A stretch of DNA of 64,000 nucleotides from Flavobacterium weaverense (GTDB lineage Bacteria > Bacteroidota > Bacteroidia > Flavobacteriales > Flavobacteriaceae). Position 1 is the stretch's first letter; each line of letters starts with the position of its first letter. A program made the translations under genes and the position numbers. Below the pieces are notes generated by a model. That model did not search any database, was not told the origin of the DNA, and worked only from the letters and a program-made list of their open reading frames with translations. Location of the stretch: contig NZ_REFH01000008.1 in assembly GCF_003688495.1 (NCBI RefSeq), positions 124,001 to 188,000 on the forward strand. Reading direction: 5' to 3'. Positions 52,738-61,450 of the stretch are shown one piece after another.

Positions 52738-52820
52738 CCCTAGCCCAGATTGAAGCGGCATCCTCTTGTTGTAGCGCTAGCGAAAACAAGAGATATAGCG
52801 GAAAGCTGGAAAAAGCTCCA
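52738..52820 (+). repeat. Structured intergenic repeat, copy D
   Basis: CCCTAGCCCAGATTGAAGCG then GCATCC, a hairpin with arms CTCTTGTT and AACAAGAG enclosing GTAGCGCTAGCGAA, then ATATAGCGGAAAGCTGGAAA and AAGCTCCA. It matches copies B and C at both ends but has a different centre. Confidence 0.75.
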
Positions 52821-52860
52821 AGAAATTGAAACCATTAGTGAACTTTGAGTTTAATTTATC

Positions 52861-52868
52861 TACTTTTG
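52861..52868 (+). promoter_or_regulatory. -7 element for trhO
   Basis: TACTTTTG matches TAnnTTTG, 35 bp before the ATG at 52904. Confidence 0.5.
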
Positions 52869-52903
52869 CAAAAATAATTTTTCACACTTAAACTGTTTAT
52901 AGC

Positions 52904-54289
52904 ATGCAACTGTACAACACCTTAAGCGCAGAAGAAAGAGCCATCATGATCGATGATGCCGGAAAACAAAGACTTACTTTGTCTTTCTATGCTTATGCGC
53001 AAATTCAAAATCCAACACAATTTCGTAATGATTTATTTCTAGCGTGGAATCCCTTAGCAGTTCTGGGCAGGATTTATGTAGCTCATGAAGGGATAAATGC
53101 CCAACTTTCGCTTCCTGCTGATAATTTCTATACGTTTAAAGACACCATAGAAGTTTATGATTTCATGAAAGGAATCCGTTTGAATATTGCCGTAGAACAT
53201 GATGATCACTCCTTTTTGAAACTAACCGTAAAAGTCCGTGACAAGATTGTTGCCGATGGTTTAGTGGATGAAACTTTTGATGTAACCAACATTGGAATAC
53301 ATTTAAAAGCGAAGGAATTCAATGATTTATTAGAAGATCCCAATACTATTGTGGTCGATATGCGTAATCATTACGAGAGCGAAATCGGTCATTTTACAAA
53401 AGCCATAAAACCAGATGTGGACACTTTTCGTGAAAGTTTGCCTATTATCGAAGAGCAATTAGCGGAGCACAAACAAGATAAAAAACTGTTGATGTATTGT
53501 ACCGGAGGAATTCGTTGCGAGAAAGCCAGTGCCTACTTCAAACACAAAGGTTTTGAAAATGTTTACCAACTCGAAGGTGGAATTATTGAATACACCCGTC
53601 AAGTAAAAGAGCAAGGTTTAGAGAGTAAATTCATTGGAAAAAACTTTGTATTCGATCACCGATTGGGCGAAAGAATCACAGACGATATCGTATCACAATG
53701 CCATCAATGCGGAAAGCCTTGTGATGTACATACGAATTGTGCTAACGAAGGTTGTCATTTGCTTTTCATTCAATGTGAAGAATGTGCGAGTGCTATGGAA
53801 GGCTGTTGTTCATCAGCATGTGTAGAGGTAATTCACTTGCCAGAAGAAGAGCAAAAAGCAGTAAGAAGAGGAATTAAAAACGGCAATATGATTTTCAAAA
53901 AAGGAAAATCAGATGTGCTGACATTTAAGAACAATCAAGATCCATTAGCTGCAGTTCCAAATCTTACGGAATTGGCCGAAACAAAAACAGCTCGAAGAGT
54001 CGCTACTGTTTTAAAGAAAGAAATAAAAATTAAAAAACAATACATTGGAAAAGGAACTCACTTTTTTCCAAAACCAAGCGTTGCACAATTTCTAATTGAA
54101 GAAGGAGAAATTAAAATTGGTGATACTCTTTTAATAAAAGGAGCTACAACTGGAGAACAGCAAATCATTATTGAAGAAATGTTCGTGAATGATATTGATG
54201 CTACAATTGCTACTTCGGGAGACACTTGCACTTTCAAATTGCCTTTTAGAATTCGTTTATCTGATAAATTATATAAAGTTTTAGACTAG
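52904..54289 (+). CDS. trhO: TrhO-type tRNA uridine-34 hydroxylase with an extra C-terminal barrel
   Basis: A rhodanese-family enzyme (formerly UPF0176/YceA) that uses oxygen to form 5-hydroxyuridine at the wobble base of certain tRNAs. It is 461 residues: an N-terminal acylphosphatase-like domain (about 22-115; GRIYVAHEGINAQLS), a rhodanese domain (about 130-235) with active-site Cys199 (CTGGIRCEK), and a zinc-binding Cys-rich region (about 265-308). Typical TrhO ends near residue 330-350. Here about 85 further residues (375-461; GKGTHFFPKPSVAQFLIEEG, GDTLLIKG, IIIEEMFVND, FKLPFRIRLSDKLYKV) resemble the C-terminal beta barrel of TrhP/U32 proteins. No stop or frameshift separates them. Confidence 0.88.
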   Translation: MQLYNTLSAEERAIMIDDAGKQRLTLSFYAYAQIQNPTQFRNDLFLAWNPLAVLGRIYVAHEGINAQLSLPADNFYTFKDTIEVYDFMKGIRLNIAVEHDDHSFLKLTVKVRDKIVADGLVDETFDVTNIGIHLKAKEFNDLLEDPNTIVVDMRNHYESEIGHFTKAIKPDVDTFRESLPIIEEQLAEHKQDKKLLMYCTGGIRCEKASAYFKHKGFENVYQLEGGIIEYTRQVKEQGLESKFIGKNFVFDHRLGERITDDIVSQCHQCGKPCDVHTNCANEGCHLLFIQCEECASAMEGCCSSACVEVIHLPEEEQKAVRRGIKNGNMIFKKGKSDVLTFKNNQDPLAAVPNLTELAETKTARRVATVLKKEIKIKKQYIGKGTHFFPKPSVAQFLIEEGEIKIGDTLLIKGATTGEQQIIIEEMFVNDIDATIATSGDTCTFKLPFRIRLSDKLYKVLD

Positions 54290-54729
54290 TTTTTAAACAA
54301 ACTTACTCATTACCTCTGTCAAAGTTCAAAACTTTGACAGAGGTTTTTTTTGCACAAATATTAAAACTCATGCTAAAATCGAACTTGTTCCTGTCATTAG
54401 GAACTTCGCCTAGTGGCAAAATACAATTATGCATGTTGAATATGTTTTAACATGTAAGTTTTAAATTATTCTTTTAAAATGAATTCACTTTTAATTGTAT
54501 AAAATCATGGAAAATCGGTTTTGAAAAATTCATTAGATCCAAAAACTTCTTACTTCTCAAAATCAGTGAATTAGATGATTTTAGAAAGCTGTAAATTAGT
54601 CGTCAAAGCTTGTCAAATACAAATTGTATCAATAAAAACAGCGTGAGATTTTGAAACAATTAACAAATTTCACCAATGTTATGTTAAATTTTATGTTAGT
54701 TTTACTTTAAATTAAGAAAATTTAACAAT
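54290..54729. other. Intergenic region: terminator, then AT-rich sequence
   Basis: 440 bp. After the terminator (54312-54351) there is no supported gene. Around 54392-54415 a fragment (TGTCATTAGGAACTTCGCC) looks like a decayed REP-like unit. Near the SusC start, TATGTTAG (54692-54699) is the best, weak, -7 candidate. Confidence 0.55.
54312..54351 (+). terminator. Strong intrinsic terminator of trhO
   Basis: ACCTCTGTCAAAGTT / AACTTTGACAGAGGT, a 15-bp perfect stem with a 3-nt loop, followed by eight T. Confidence 0.95.
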
Positions 54730-57700
54730 ATGAAAAAAAAGAGCTTACTTCTTTTACTATTCTTTTTTGGGTTTTTTATAACGTATGCCCAAGAAGGTAT
54801 TATTAAAGGTAAAGTTTCAGACAATCTTGGTATTGGATTACCCGGAGCAAACATCGCAATTAAAGGAACTAAATCTGTTGTGTCTACAGATCTAGATGGA
54901 AATTTTCAAATTAAAGCTTCAAAAGGAAACGTTTTAGTGGTTTCATACATTGGCTTCGCCAATCAAGAAGCAACTGTCACAGGAAACACATTAAATATTA
55001 GCCTTAAGGAAAGCTCAGAAAACAAACTAGACGAGGTTGTAATTACCGCTTTTAGTGTTCAAAGTAAAACTAAATCTTTAGGATTTGCGAATCAAACAAT
55101 CAAAGCCGCAGATATTGAAAGACCAGGCCAAGTGAATGCTTTAGAAAGTTTACAAGGAAGTATTTCTGGACTTACGGTAAATAAAACTTCTGGTGCTGCA
55201 GGTGCTGGAGTTGATATTTTAATTAGAGGAGTTTCTTCTTTAAGTGCAGGAAGCAACAATCAGCCGTTAATCATTATTGATGGTAATCCTGTAAACAATT
55301 CAACTTTCACAGGAAATATTAATCCTTCAATTGGTTCTAATTCTGCTGGAAGTAGTGAGCAATTTGCTTTTTCAAATCGTTCAGTAGATATCAATCCAAA
55401 TGACATCGAGTCTTATTCGATTCTAAAAGGTGCAGGAGCCACGGCTTTATATGGTATATTGGCTGGTAACGGTGTAATTATTATCACTACAAAAAAAGGA
55501 AAAGAAGGAAAAACAAAAGTTAACGTTTCTTCGAGTGTTTCGTTTAGTGAAGTAAACAAATATCCAGAACTACAATCAACGTGGAGAGAAGGTACAACTG
55601 CAGGAAATGGAGCTTCTCCCTTCCCACGTACTTTAGTACCTAGAGTTTTAAGCAATAATGACGACAGTGTTCCTGGAGGAGTTTCGTACTACCCTGGATT
55701 TACATCAGGATTTCAATCGAATGGACCAAAATATTCTTCTGCTGATGATTCAAGCATTCGCTTTAGAGATTTTTATAAAGATTTTTTCAAAACTGGAGTT
55801 AATCACACTTTAAACGTAAGTGTAAGCGGTGGAAACGAAAAAATCAATTATTATCTTTCTGCATCTACAAGTAAAGATGAAGGAACGGTTCCAAACACAA
55901 GCTACGACAGAAAAACTTTAAAATTTAATGGAGGTTATAAATTATTAGAAAATTTAAAACTGGGAACTTCTGTAACGTATGCTAATTCTGGCGGAACTAG
56001 AGCTAATACTGGTGATAAATCGATCATGAGTTCTATGGCTTACTGGTCTCCATCTATTGACATCAACAACTATTTGACTGTTGATGGAAAACAAAGAAAC
56101 TGGACCAAAGGAACTATCGATAATCCAAGATATTTTGCTGAAATCAGCAATTTAAATGACAATGTAGATCGTTGGATTGCTGGTGCCGACTTAAACTGGC
56201 AAGCGAATTCTTGGTTTAATGTTGTTTATAGAGCAAGTATTGATAATTATTCGGAGTTGAGAAATAGATATGTTCCAGACGATTTAGATGTTGGGACTGG
56301 TGTAAAAGGATTCATAACAAATGAAACTATTAATTTCAAAGGTCTGAACTCAAACTTAGTATTTACAGCGACTAAAAAATTTGGTGACATTAGCACTAAT
56401 CTTTTGATCGGACAACAAATTTCTGACACTAGAAACACCTATGGCAATCAAAGAGGTGAAGGTTTATTAATCTCAGGATTCGACAACATTTCAAATACTA
56501 CAAACAAATTTGTAACGAATACAGGAGAACAAGTTCAAAGAAACATTGGGTACTTTGGTGAAGCAAAAGCTGATTTCAAAGAAATTATCTATTTAGGAGC
56601 TACTGCAAGAAGAGATGAAGTTTCAACTTTACCTAAAGCAAATCGATCTTTTGATTATTACTCTACAAATGCTGCCTTTGTATTTAATGACTTAATTGAT
56701 AAAGATAGAAATGTTTTATCATTAGGAAAAATAAGAGCTTCATGGGCACAAGTTGGAAAAATTCCTCCTTACGGAATTGGAAGGTACAGTAGACCAGAAA
56801 CTCCGTTCAATGGTGTTGGTGGAATTTCTGTTGGTTCAATTGCTTCAGACCCTAATATTAGACCAGAGATCGTTACCACTCTTGAAGTAGGTACTGATTT
56901 AAAGTTTTACAATAACCGTATACGATTAGAGTACACTTATTTTGATAGAAAAAGTGATGACCAAATTATTGCAGTTCCAGTTTCACAAATTTCAGGATTA
57001 ACAAGTATTTGGAGTAATGCAGGTTCCTTAAAAACAAAAGGTCATGAGTTAACACTTGCAGGAGACATATTAAAAACTAACGATTTAAAATGGACTGCTA
57101 CTGCTAACTTTACAGCTTATGACACTGAAGTAACTTCTTTACCATTTGAAAATGTTGTTTTTATGGACAGTTTTCAAGGTGTAATTTCTCAAGTTAAAGT
57201 AGGTGATGCAGCAGGATCTTTATATGGATATACTTGGACGGAAGTTGATGGCCAAAGACTAATTGGCTCAAACGGATTACCTGTTTTGAAAAAAACAGCT
57301 AAAGGTGATTTCGAATATTCAAAAGTGGCTAATGCATTTCCTGACTGGGTTGCTACATTAAATAATACGTTCACTTATAAAAACTTTAATTTGTCTTTCT
57401 TATTCGAATATAAAGAAGGTGGAAGCGCTTTTGATTCAGGACAAAGAAACGGGTTACGTAATGGTGTTCTTAAGATCACTGAGGAGAGAAACATCACAAA
57501 AGTGCTTGACGGTGTTAAATCTAATGGTTCTGGAGGTTATGTTACAAACGACATTCCTGCAATAATAGATGCTAACAGTTACTACCGTAATGAAAACTAC
57601 AACAGAGCTTCTGAAATTTTAGTCCAAGATGCTTCTTGGTTGAAATTAAGAAATGTGTCTTTATCGTATAATTTACCTTCAGAATTGCTTCGTAAATTAA

Positions 57701-57876
57701 ACATTGCTACTGCTTCATTTACAGTAAGCGGAAGTAACTTCTTGCTATGGACACCATTTAGAGGTTTTGATCCTGAAGGAAGTCAGTTTAGCTCAGGAAG
57801 TAATGTATATGGATTCACAGGTTTAAACGTTCCATTAACACAATCGTACTCTTTTGGTGTTAATTTTGGATTTTAA
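54730..57876 (+). CDS. SusC/RagA-family TonB-linked outer-membrane protein
   Basis: The importer half of a SusCD nutrient-uptake pair, 1048 residues. Signal peptide (cleavage near TYAQ), carboxypeptidase-like regulatory domain (about 24-100; GIGLPGANIAIKGTK, STDLDGNFQIKA), plug (about 110-260; ESLQGSISGLTVNKTSG, ILIRGVSSLSAG, YSILKGAGATALYG), then a barrel ending YSFGVNFGF with the terminal Phe of outer-membrane barrels. The TonB box region is ITAFSVQSK. No glycan-degrading enzyme lies nearby, so the substrate (peptide or glycan) is open. Confidence 0.95.
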   Translation: MKKKSLLLLLFFFGFFITYAQEGIIKGKVSDNLGIGLPGANIAIKGTKSVVSTDLDGNFQIKASKGNVLVVSYIGFANQEATVTGNTLNISLKESSENKLDEVVITAFSVQSKTKSLGFANQTIKAADIERPGQVNALESLQGSISGLTVNKTSGAAGAGVDILIRGVSSLSAGSNNQPLIIIDGNPVNNSTFTGNINPSIGSNSAGSSEQFAFSNRSVDINPNDIESYSILKGAGATALYGILAGNGVIIITTKKGKEGKTKVNVSSSVSFSEVNKYPELQSTWREGTTAGNGASPFPRTLVPRVLSNNDDSVPGGVSYYPGFTSGFQSNGPKYSSADDSSIRFRDFYKDFFKTGVNHTLNVSVSGGNEKINYYLSASTSKDEGTVPNTSYDRKTLKFNGGYKLLENLKLGTSVTYANSGGTRANTGDKSIMSSMAYWSPSIDINNYLTVDGKQRNWTKGTIDNPRYFAEISNLNDNVDRWIAGADLNWQANSWFNVVYRASIDNYSELRNRYVPDDLDVGTGVKGFITNETINFKGLNSNLVFTATKKFGDISTNLLIGQQISDTRNTYGNQRGEGLLISGFDNISNTTNKFVTNTGEQVQRNIGYFGEAKADFKEIIYLGATARRDEVSTLPKANRSFDYYSTNAAFVFNDLIDKDRNVLSLGKIRASWAQVGKIPPYGIGRYSRPETPFNGVGGISVGSIASDPNIRPEIVTTLEVGTDLKFYNNRIRLEYTYFDRKSDDQIIAVPVSQISGLTSIWSNAGSLKTKGHELTLAGDILKTNDLKWTATANFTAYDTEVTSLPFENVVFMDSFQGVISQVKVGDAAGSLYGYTWTEVDGQRLIGSNGLPVLKKTAKGDFEYSKVANAFPDWVATLNNTFTYKNFNLSFLFEYKEGGSAFDSGQRNGLRNGVLKITEERNITKVLDGVKSNGSGGYVTNDIPAIIDANSYYRNENYNRASEILVQDASWLKLRNVSLSYNLPSELLRKLNIATASFTVSGSNFLLWTPFRGFDPEGSQFSSGSNVYGFTGLNVPLTQSYSFGVNFGF

Positions 57877-57894
57877 TTTATTAAAAATAACAGT

Positions 57895-59427
57895 ATGAAA
57901 AATATTTTAAAAATAGTAGCACTTTTTGTTACGACCAGCTTGGTGACAAGTTGCAGCGATAGTTATTTTGATGTAAATACACCTCCTGATGCGATAGACA
58001 CTAATTCAACAGCATTAAAAGATGTATTAAGTCCTGCCATTCAAAACACCATTGACGCTCAATATTCTGCTTCAGTAAGTGTTGCTCAAGTAAGCCAACA
58101 TATTTCATCAGCACTTTCAAATCAAGATATTGACAAGCATTATTTCAGTGGCTTAGATTCATATTGGTTCACCACTTATGTAAAAGCTTTATCTAATATA
58201 AAAGTGGTAGAAGACAAAGCAATCGCAACAAATTCTTCTCATTACTTAGGAATTGCACAAATTTTGAAAGCAATTAATATAGGTTTAGCAACTGATTTAT
58301 ACGGTGATATTCCTTATACTGAAGCTTCTCAAGGGGGTACAATTACGTATCCAAAATATGATTCTCAAGAATCTGTGTATGCGGCTATTGATGGATTATT
58401 TACAGATGCAATCGCAAAATTATCGGCTCCTAACACTTCAATAATTAATAAACCTGGTAAAGAAGATTTAATTTATGGCGGAGACGTTAACAAATGGATT
58501 AAGGCTGCGTATACTTTTAAAGCGAGATATCAGTTACACTTATCTAAAATAAACGCTGGAACAGCTGCTACTAAAGCATTGGAAAGTTTATCAAAAGGGT
58601 TCACGTCTAATGCTGACGATTTTCAATTAGTTTACAATACTGTAAATACAAATCCTTGGTACGCAAATCAGTTAGGATTAAACACTGGTAACATTTCATT
58701 TTTAATTTCGAATCAATTGATAAATGCTATGAATGGAAAATCATTTCCTTTTAGCACAGTAACGATGGATCCAAGATTATTAGCAATTGTTGACATTAGA
58801 AAATATCCGAATCCAGCTTCACAAACTACAAATCCAGATCCAATGGTAGTTACTAATTACAATGGAATTGAAAATGGAACTGGTGCAAACGTTCCTGGAC
58901 AACCAGGAGCTAATGCTAAAATAGGAATTGATTTCTTTTACTCAAAAGCGAATTCACCATTAGTGATTATGTCATTTGCTGAAGCGAAATTTATTGAAGC
59001 AGAAGCTAATTTCATTATAGCAGGAGGAACTGCAACTAGCACTGGTGCAAATGCAGCAGCAAATACTGCTTATCTTGCTGGAATTAATGCTAACATGGAT
59101 AAGTTAGGAGTTGCACCTGCTTTGAAAACAGCTTACGTTGCTGACGCATCAATTGCTAAAGGCGCAGCTGCTCTAGCATTAAAAGACATCATGAGACAGA
59201 AATTTATCGCATTATATCTAAATCCTGAAACGTTCACAGATTACAGAAGATATAATTTTTCACCAAATGTTTTTGTTGGTTTAAAACTACCAAAAAATAC
59301 AGATCCTAACAATGGTGGTAATTGGATTAGAAGATTTGTATATCCAAATTCTGAAAAAAGTACTAATTCAGCTGTTTATAGTACAAATTTTAAATCTATG
59401 ATTACACCAGTTTGGTGGGACAAATAG
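57895..59427 (+). CDS. SusD/RagB-family surface lipoprotein
   Basis: The lid of the SusCD transporter, which binds substrate at the surface. It is 510 residues: lipoprotein signal with Cys20 (LVTSC), the helical SusD core (SSHYLGIAQILKAINIGLATDLYGDIPYTEA is the TPR-like start), and the late motif FAEAKFIEAEANF that is well conserved. It resembles the SusD-like_2 group. It starts 18 bp after susC; one operon with a shared terminator. Confidence 0.93.
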   Translation: MKNILKIVALFVTTSLVTSCSDSYFDVNTPPDAIDTNSTALKDVLSPAIQNTIDAQYSASVSVAQVSQHISSALSNQDIDKHYFSGLDSYWFTTYVKALSNIKVVEDKAIATNSSHYLGIAQILKAINIGLATDLYGDIPYTEASQGGTITYPKYDSQESVYAAIDGLFTDAIAKLSAPNTSIINKPGKEDLIYGGDVNKWIKAAYTFKARYQLHLSKINAGTAATKALESLSKGFTSNADDFQLVYNTVNTNPWYANQLGLNTGNISFLISNQLINAMNGKSFPFSTVTMDPRLLAIVDIRKYPNPASQTTNPDPMVVTNYNGIENGTGANVPGQPGANAKIGIDFFYSKANSPLVIMSFAEAKFIEAEANFIIAGGTATSTGANAAANTAYLAGINANMDKLGVAPALKTAYVADASIAKGAAALALKDIMRQKFIALYLNPETFTDYRRYNFSPNVFVGLKLPKNTDPNNGGNWIRRFVYPNSEKSTNSAVYSTNFKSMITPVWWDK

Positions 59428-59525
59428 TAAAGGAATTCTACTGCTTCACAGTAAAAATTTAGAAGTTATTTATTAAAAAAAATGGCGTTTTAAAAATGCT
59501 AATTCAGTAAAATAGATTAAAAACT

Positions 59526-59560
59526 AACCCATTATGATAGTAATCGTAATGGGTTTTTTT
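59526..59560 (+). terminator. Intrinsic terminator of the SusCD operon
   Basis: AACCCATTA (59526-59534) / TAATGGGTT (59547-59555) with a 12-nt loop, followed by a T-run. Confidence 0.88.
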
Positions 59561-59596
59561 TAGTAAAATTTTATCAGTTTCCTGCAATTTCAATCG

Positions 59597-59628
59597 TTGT
59601 AACATAAAATTAAAAAATACTATCTTTA
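59597..59628 (+). promoter_or_regulatory. Promoter of the RicT-gldH-PBP1A operon
   Basis: GTTG (59596-59599), 21-bp spacer, TATCTTTA (59621-59628): one base from TAnnTTTG, 57 bp before the ATG. Confidence 0.5.
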
Positions 59629-59685
59629 CGACTTAATCGTTTTAAGAACTTAAGTTGTGCCAGTCACAACACTATATATAAAATT

Positions 59686-60978
59686 ATGGCATGTACAAGT
59701 TGTTCAACTTCTGATGGTGGCGCACCTAAGGGTTGTAAAAATAATGGGACTTGCGGCACCGATAGCTGCAATAAACTGACTGTTTTCGATTGGCTTTCAA
59801 ATATGAGTTTACCTAATGGAGACGCTCCTTTCGACTGTGTCGAAGTTCGTTTTAAAAATGGTAGAAAAGAATTTTATCGCAATACTGAAAAGTTAACATT
59901 AAGCATTGGAGATATAGTTGCAACGGTTGCTTCTCCCGGTCACGATATAGGAATTGTCACGTTGACAGGAGAATTAGTTAAAATCCAAATGAAGAAAAAA
60001 GGGGTAAATCATTTAAGTAATGAAGTACCTAAAATCTATAGAAAAGCATCTCAAAAAGATATTGATATTTGGTCAGTTGCTCGTGATAGAGAAGAACCAA
60101 TGAAAGTGAGAGCACGTGAATTAGCGATTGCTCAAAAATTAGAAATGAAAATTTCAGACATCGAATTTCAAGGAGATGGTTCGAAAGCGACTTTCTACTA
60201 CACTGCAAATGACAGAATTGACTTTCGTGCTTTAATTAAAGACTTCGCAAAAGAATTCAGTACTCGAATTGAAATGAAACAAGTTGGCTTTCGCCAAGAA
60301 GCAGCTCGCTTAGGCGGGATTGGTTCATGTGGAAGAGAGTTATGTTGTTCTACATGGTTAACTGATTTTAGAAGCGTAAACACTTCTGCAGCGCGTTACC
60401 AACAACTATCTTTAAATCCGCAAAAATTAGCGGGACAATGTGGTAAATTAAAATGTTGTCTAAACTACGAGCTAGACACTTATATGGATGCGTTGAAAGA
60501 TTTTCCAGATTTTGAAACTAAATTAGTTACTGAAAAAGGAGATGCAATTTGCCAAAAACAAGATATTTTTAAAGGATTAATGTGGTTTGCTTACACTAAT
60601 AACTTCGCTAACTGGCATGTTTTAAAAATTGATCAGGTAAAAGAAATTGTAGCAGAAAATAAATTAAAAAATAAGGTTTCTTCACTTGAAGATTTTGCAA
60701 TTGAAATTGTAGTTGAGGTAGAGAAAAACTTTAATAATGCAATGGGACAAGAGAGTCTAACTCGTTTTGACCAACCTAAAGCAAAGAAAAAACCAAATAA
60801 GAAACGTAAAACTGTTGGAGAAAATGCGATTGTTGCCAACGGCAGCAAACCGGCAAAAGATAATAAAATCATTAAAAACAGTAAACCGGCAGATACTAAT
60901 CGTCAAGCGCCTGTAGATAAAAAACCTGCGGAGCCTAGAAAACCTATAATTATTACCAAAAATGTGGATAAAAAATAG
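59686..60978 (+). CDS. ricT: PSP1/RicT-family regulatory protein
   Basis: 430 residues. Related to Bacillus RicT (YaaT), part of a complex that affects RNA processing; the role in Bacteroidetes is not established. A Cys-rich N-terminus (CTSCSTSDGGAPKGCKNNGTCG), then the PSP1 core (about 45-290) with GGIGSCGRELCCSTWL and LAGQCGKLKCCLNYE, the Cys motifs linked to a 4Fe-4S cluster in the Ric complex. A Lys-rich, disordered tail of about 75 residues follows. It overlaps gldH by 17 bp. Confidence 0.88.
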   Translation: MACTSCSTSDGGAPKGCKNNGTCGTDSCNKLTVFDWLSNMSLPNGDAPFDCVEVRFKNGRKEFYRNTEKLTLSIGDIVATVASPGHDIGIVTLTGELVKIQMKKKGVNHLSNEVPKIYRKASQKDIDIWSVARDREEPMKVRARELAIAQKLEMKISDIEFQGDGSKATFYYTANDRIDFRALIKDFAKEFSTRIEMKQVGFRQEAARLGGIGSCGRELCCSTWLTDFRSVNTSAARYQQLSLNPQKLAGQCGKLKCCLNYELDTYMDALKDFPDFETKLVTEKGDAICQKQDIFKGLMWFAYTNNFANWHVLKIDQVKEIVAENKLKNKVSSLEDFAIEIVVEVEKNFNNAMGQESLTRFDQPKAKKKPNKKRKTVGENAIVANGSKPAKDNKIIKNSKPADTNRQAPVDKKPAEPRKPIIITKNVDKK

Positions 60979-61441
60979 CGCTTTAGTTCTATTGGTTGTG
61001 ATTCTCTTTTCTTCTTGTGATAAAAAAAGAGTTTTTGATGAGTATAAAACTGTTGGAAATGCGTGGCATAAAGACAGTATTATAACTTTCAATTTACCAG
61101 AGCTAGATTCGACAAAACGATATAATTTATTTGTAAATTTAAGAGCAAATAATGATTACAAATTCAATAACTTGTTTTTAATTGTAGCATTAGAAATGCC
61201 TAATGGATTCACAAAAGTAGATACTTTAGAATATCAGATGGCTGATCCTGATGGCACAATGTTAGGCGATGGCTTTACTGATATTAAAGAAAGTAAATTG
61301 TTTTATAAAGAAAATGTACGATTTCGCAAGAAATACAAAGTGCATATCAAACAAGCTGTTAGAGAGAATGGCAAAGTGCCTGGTGTACAAGACTTAGACG
61401 GAATTACTGAAGTTGGTTTTAGAATAGAAAAAAAAGAATAA
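60962..61441 (+). CDS. gldH: Gliding motility lipoprotein GldH
   Basis: 159 residues. A lipoprotein signal with Cys19 (LFSSCDKK) and the GldH fold: FDEYKTVGNAWHKDS, YNLFVNLRANNDYKFNNLFLIV and DGTMLGDGFTDIKESKLFYKE. GldH is required for gliding in Flavobacterium johnsoniae, where gld mutants also fail in chitin use. It overlaps the RicT gene by 17 bp and precedes the PBP1A gene by 9 bp, so all three are cotranscribed. Confidence 0.93.
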   Translation: MWIKNSALVLLVVILFSSCDKKRVFDEYKTVGNAWHKDSIITFNLPELDSTKRYNLFVNLRANNDYKFNNLFLIVALEMPNGFTKVDTLEYQMADPDGTMLGDGFTDIKESKLFYKENVRFRKKYKVHIKQAVRENGKVPGVQDLDGITEVGFRIEKKE

Positions 61442-61450
61442 TATAGTATT

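Larger units (their letters stand above)
52467..52903. other. Repeat-rich intergenic region
   Basis: 437 bp without a gene. It holds in order: a diverged ACACGAATTGCAC-type fragment (about 52484-52515), REP-like inverted pair 5 (52632-52705), structured repeat D (52738-52820), and a -7 element (TACTTTTG, 52861-52868) for the following gene. Confidence 0.75.

Noticed and set aside
54371-54451. 26-residue frame downstream of trhO
   Set aside because: No promoter, includes a decayed repeat fragment, and nothing suggests translation.
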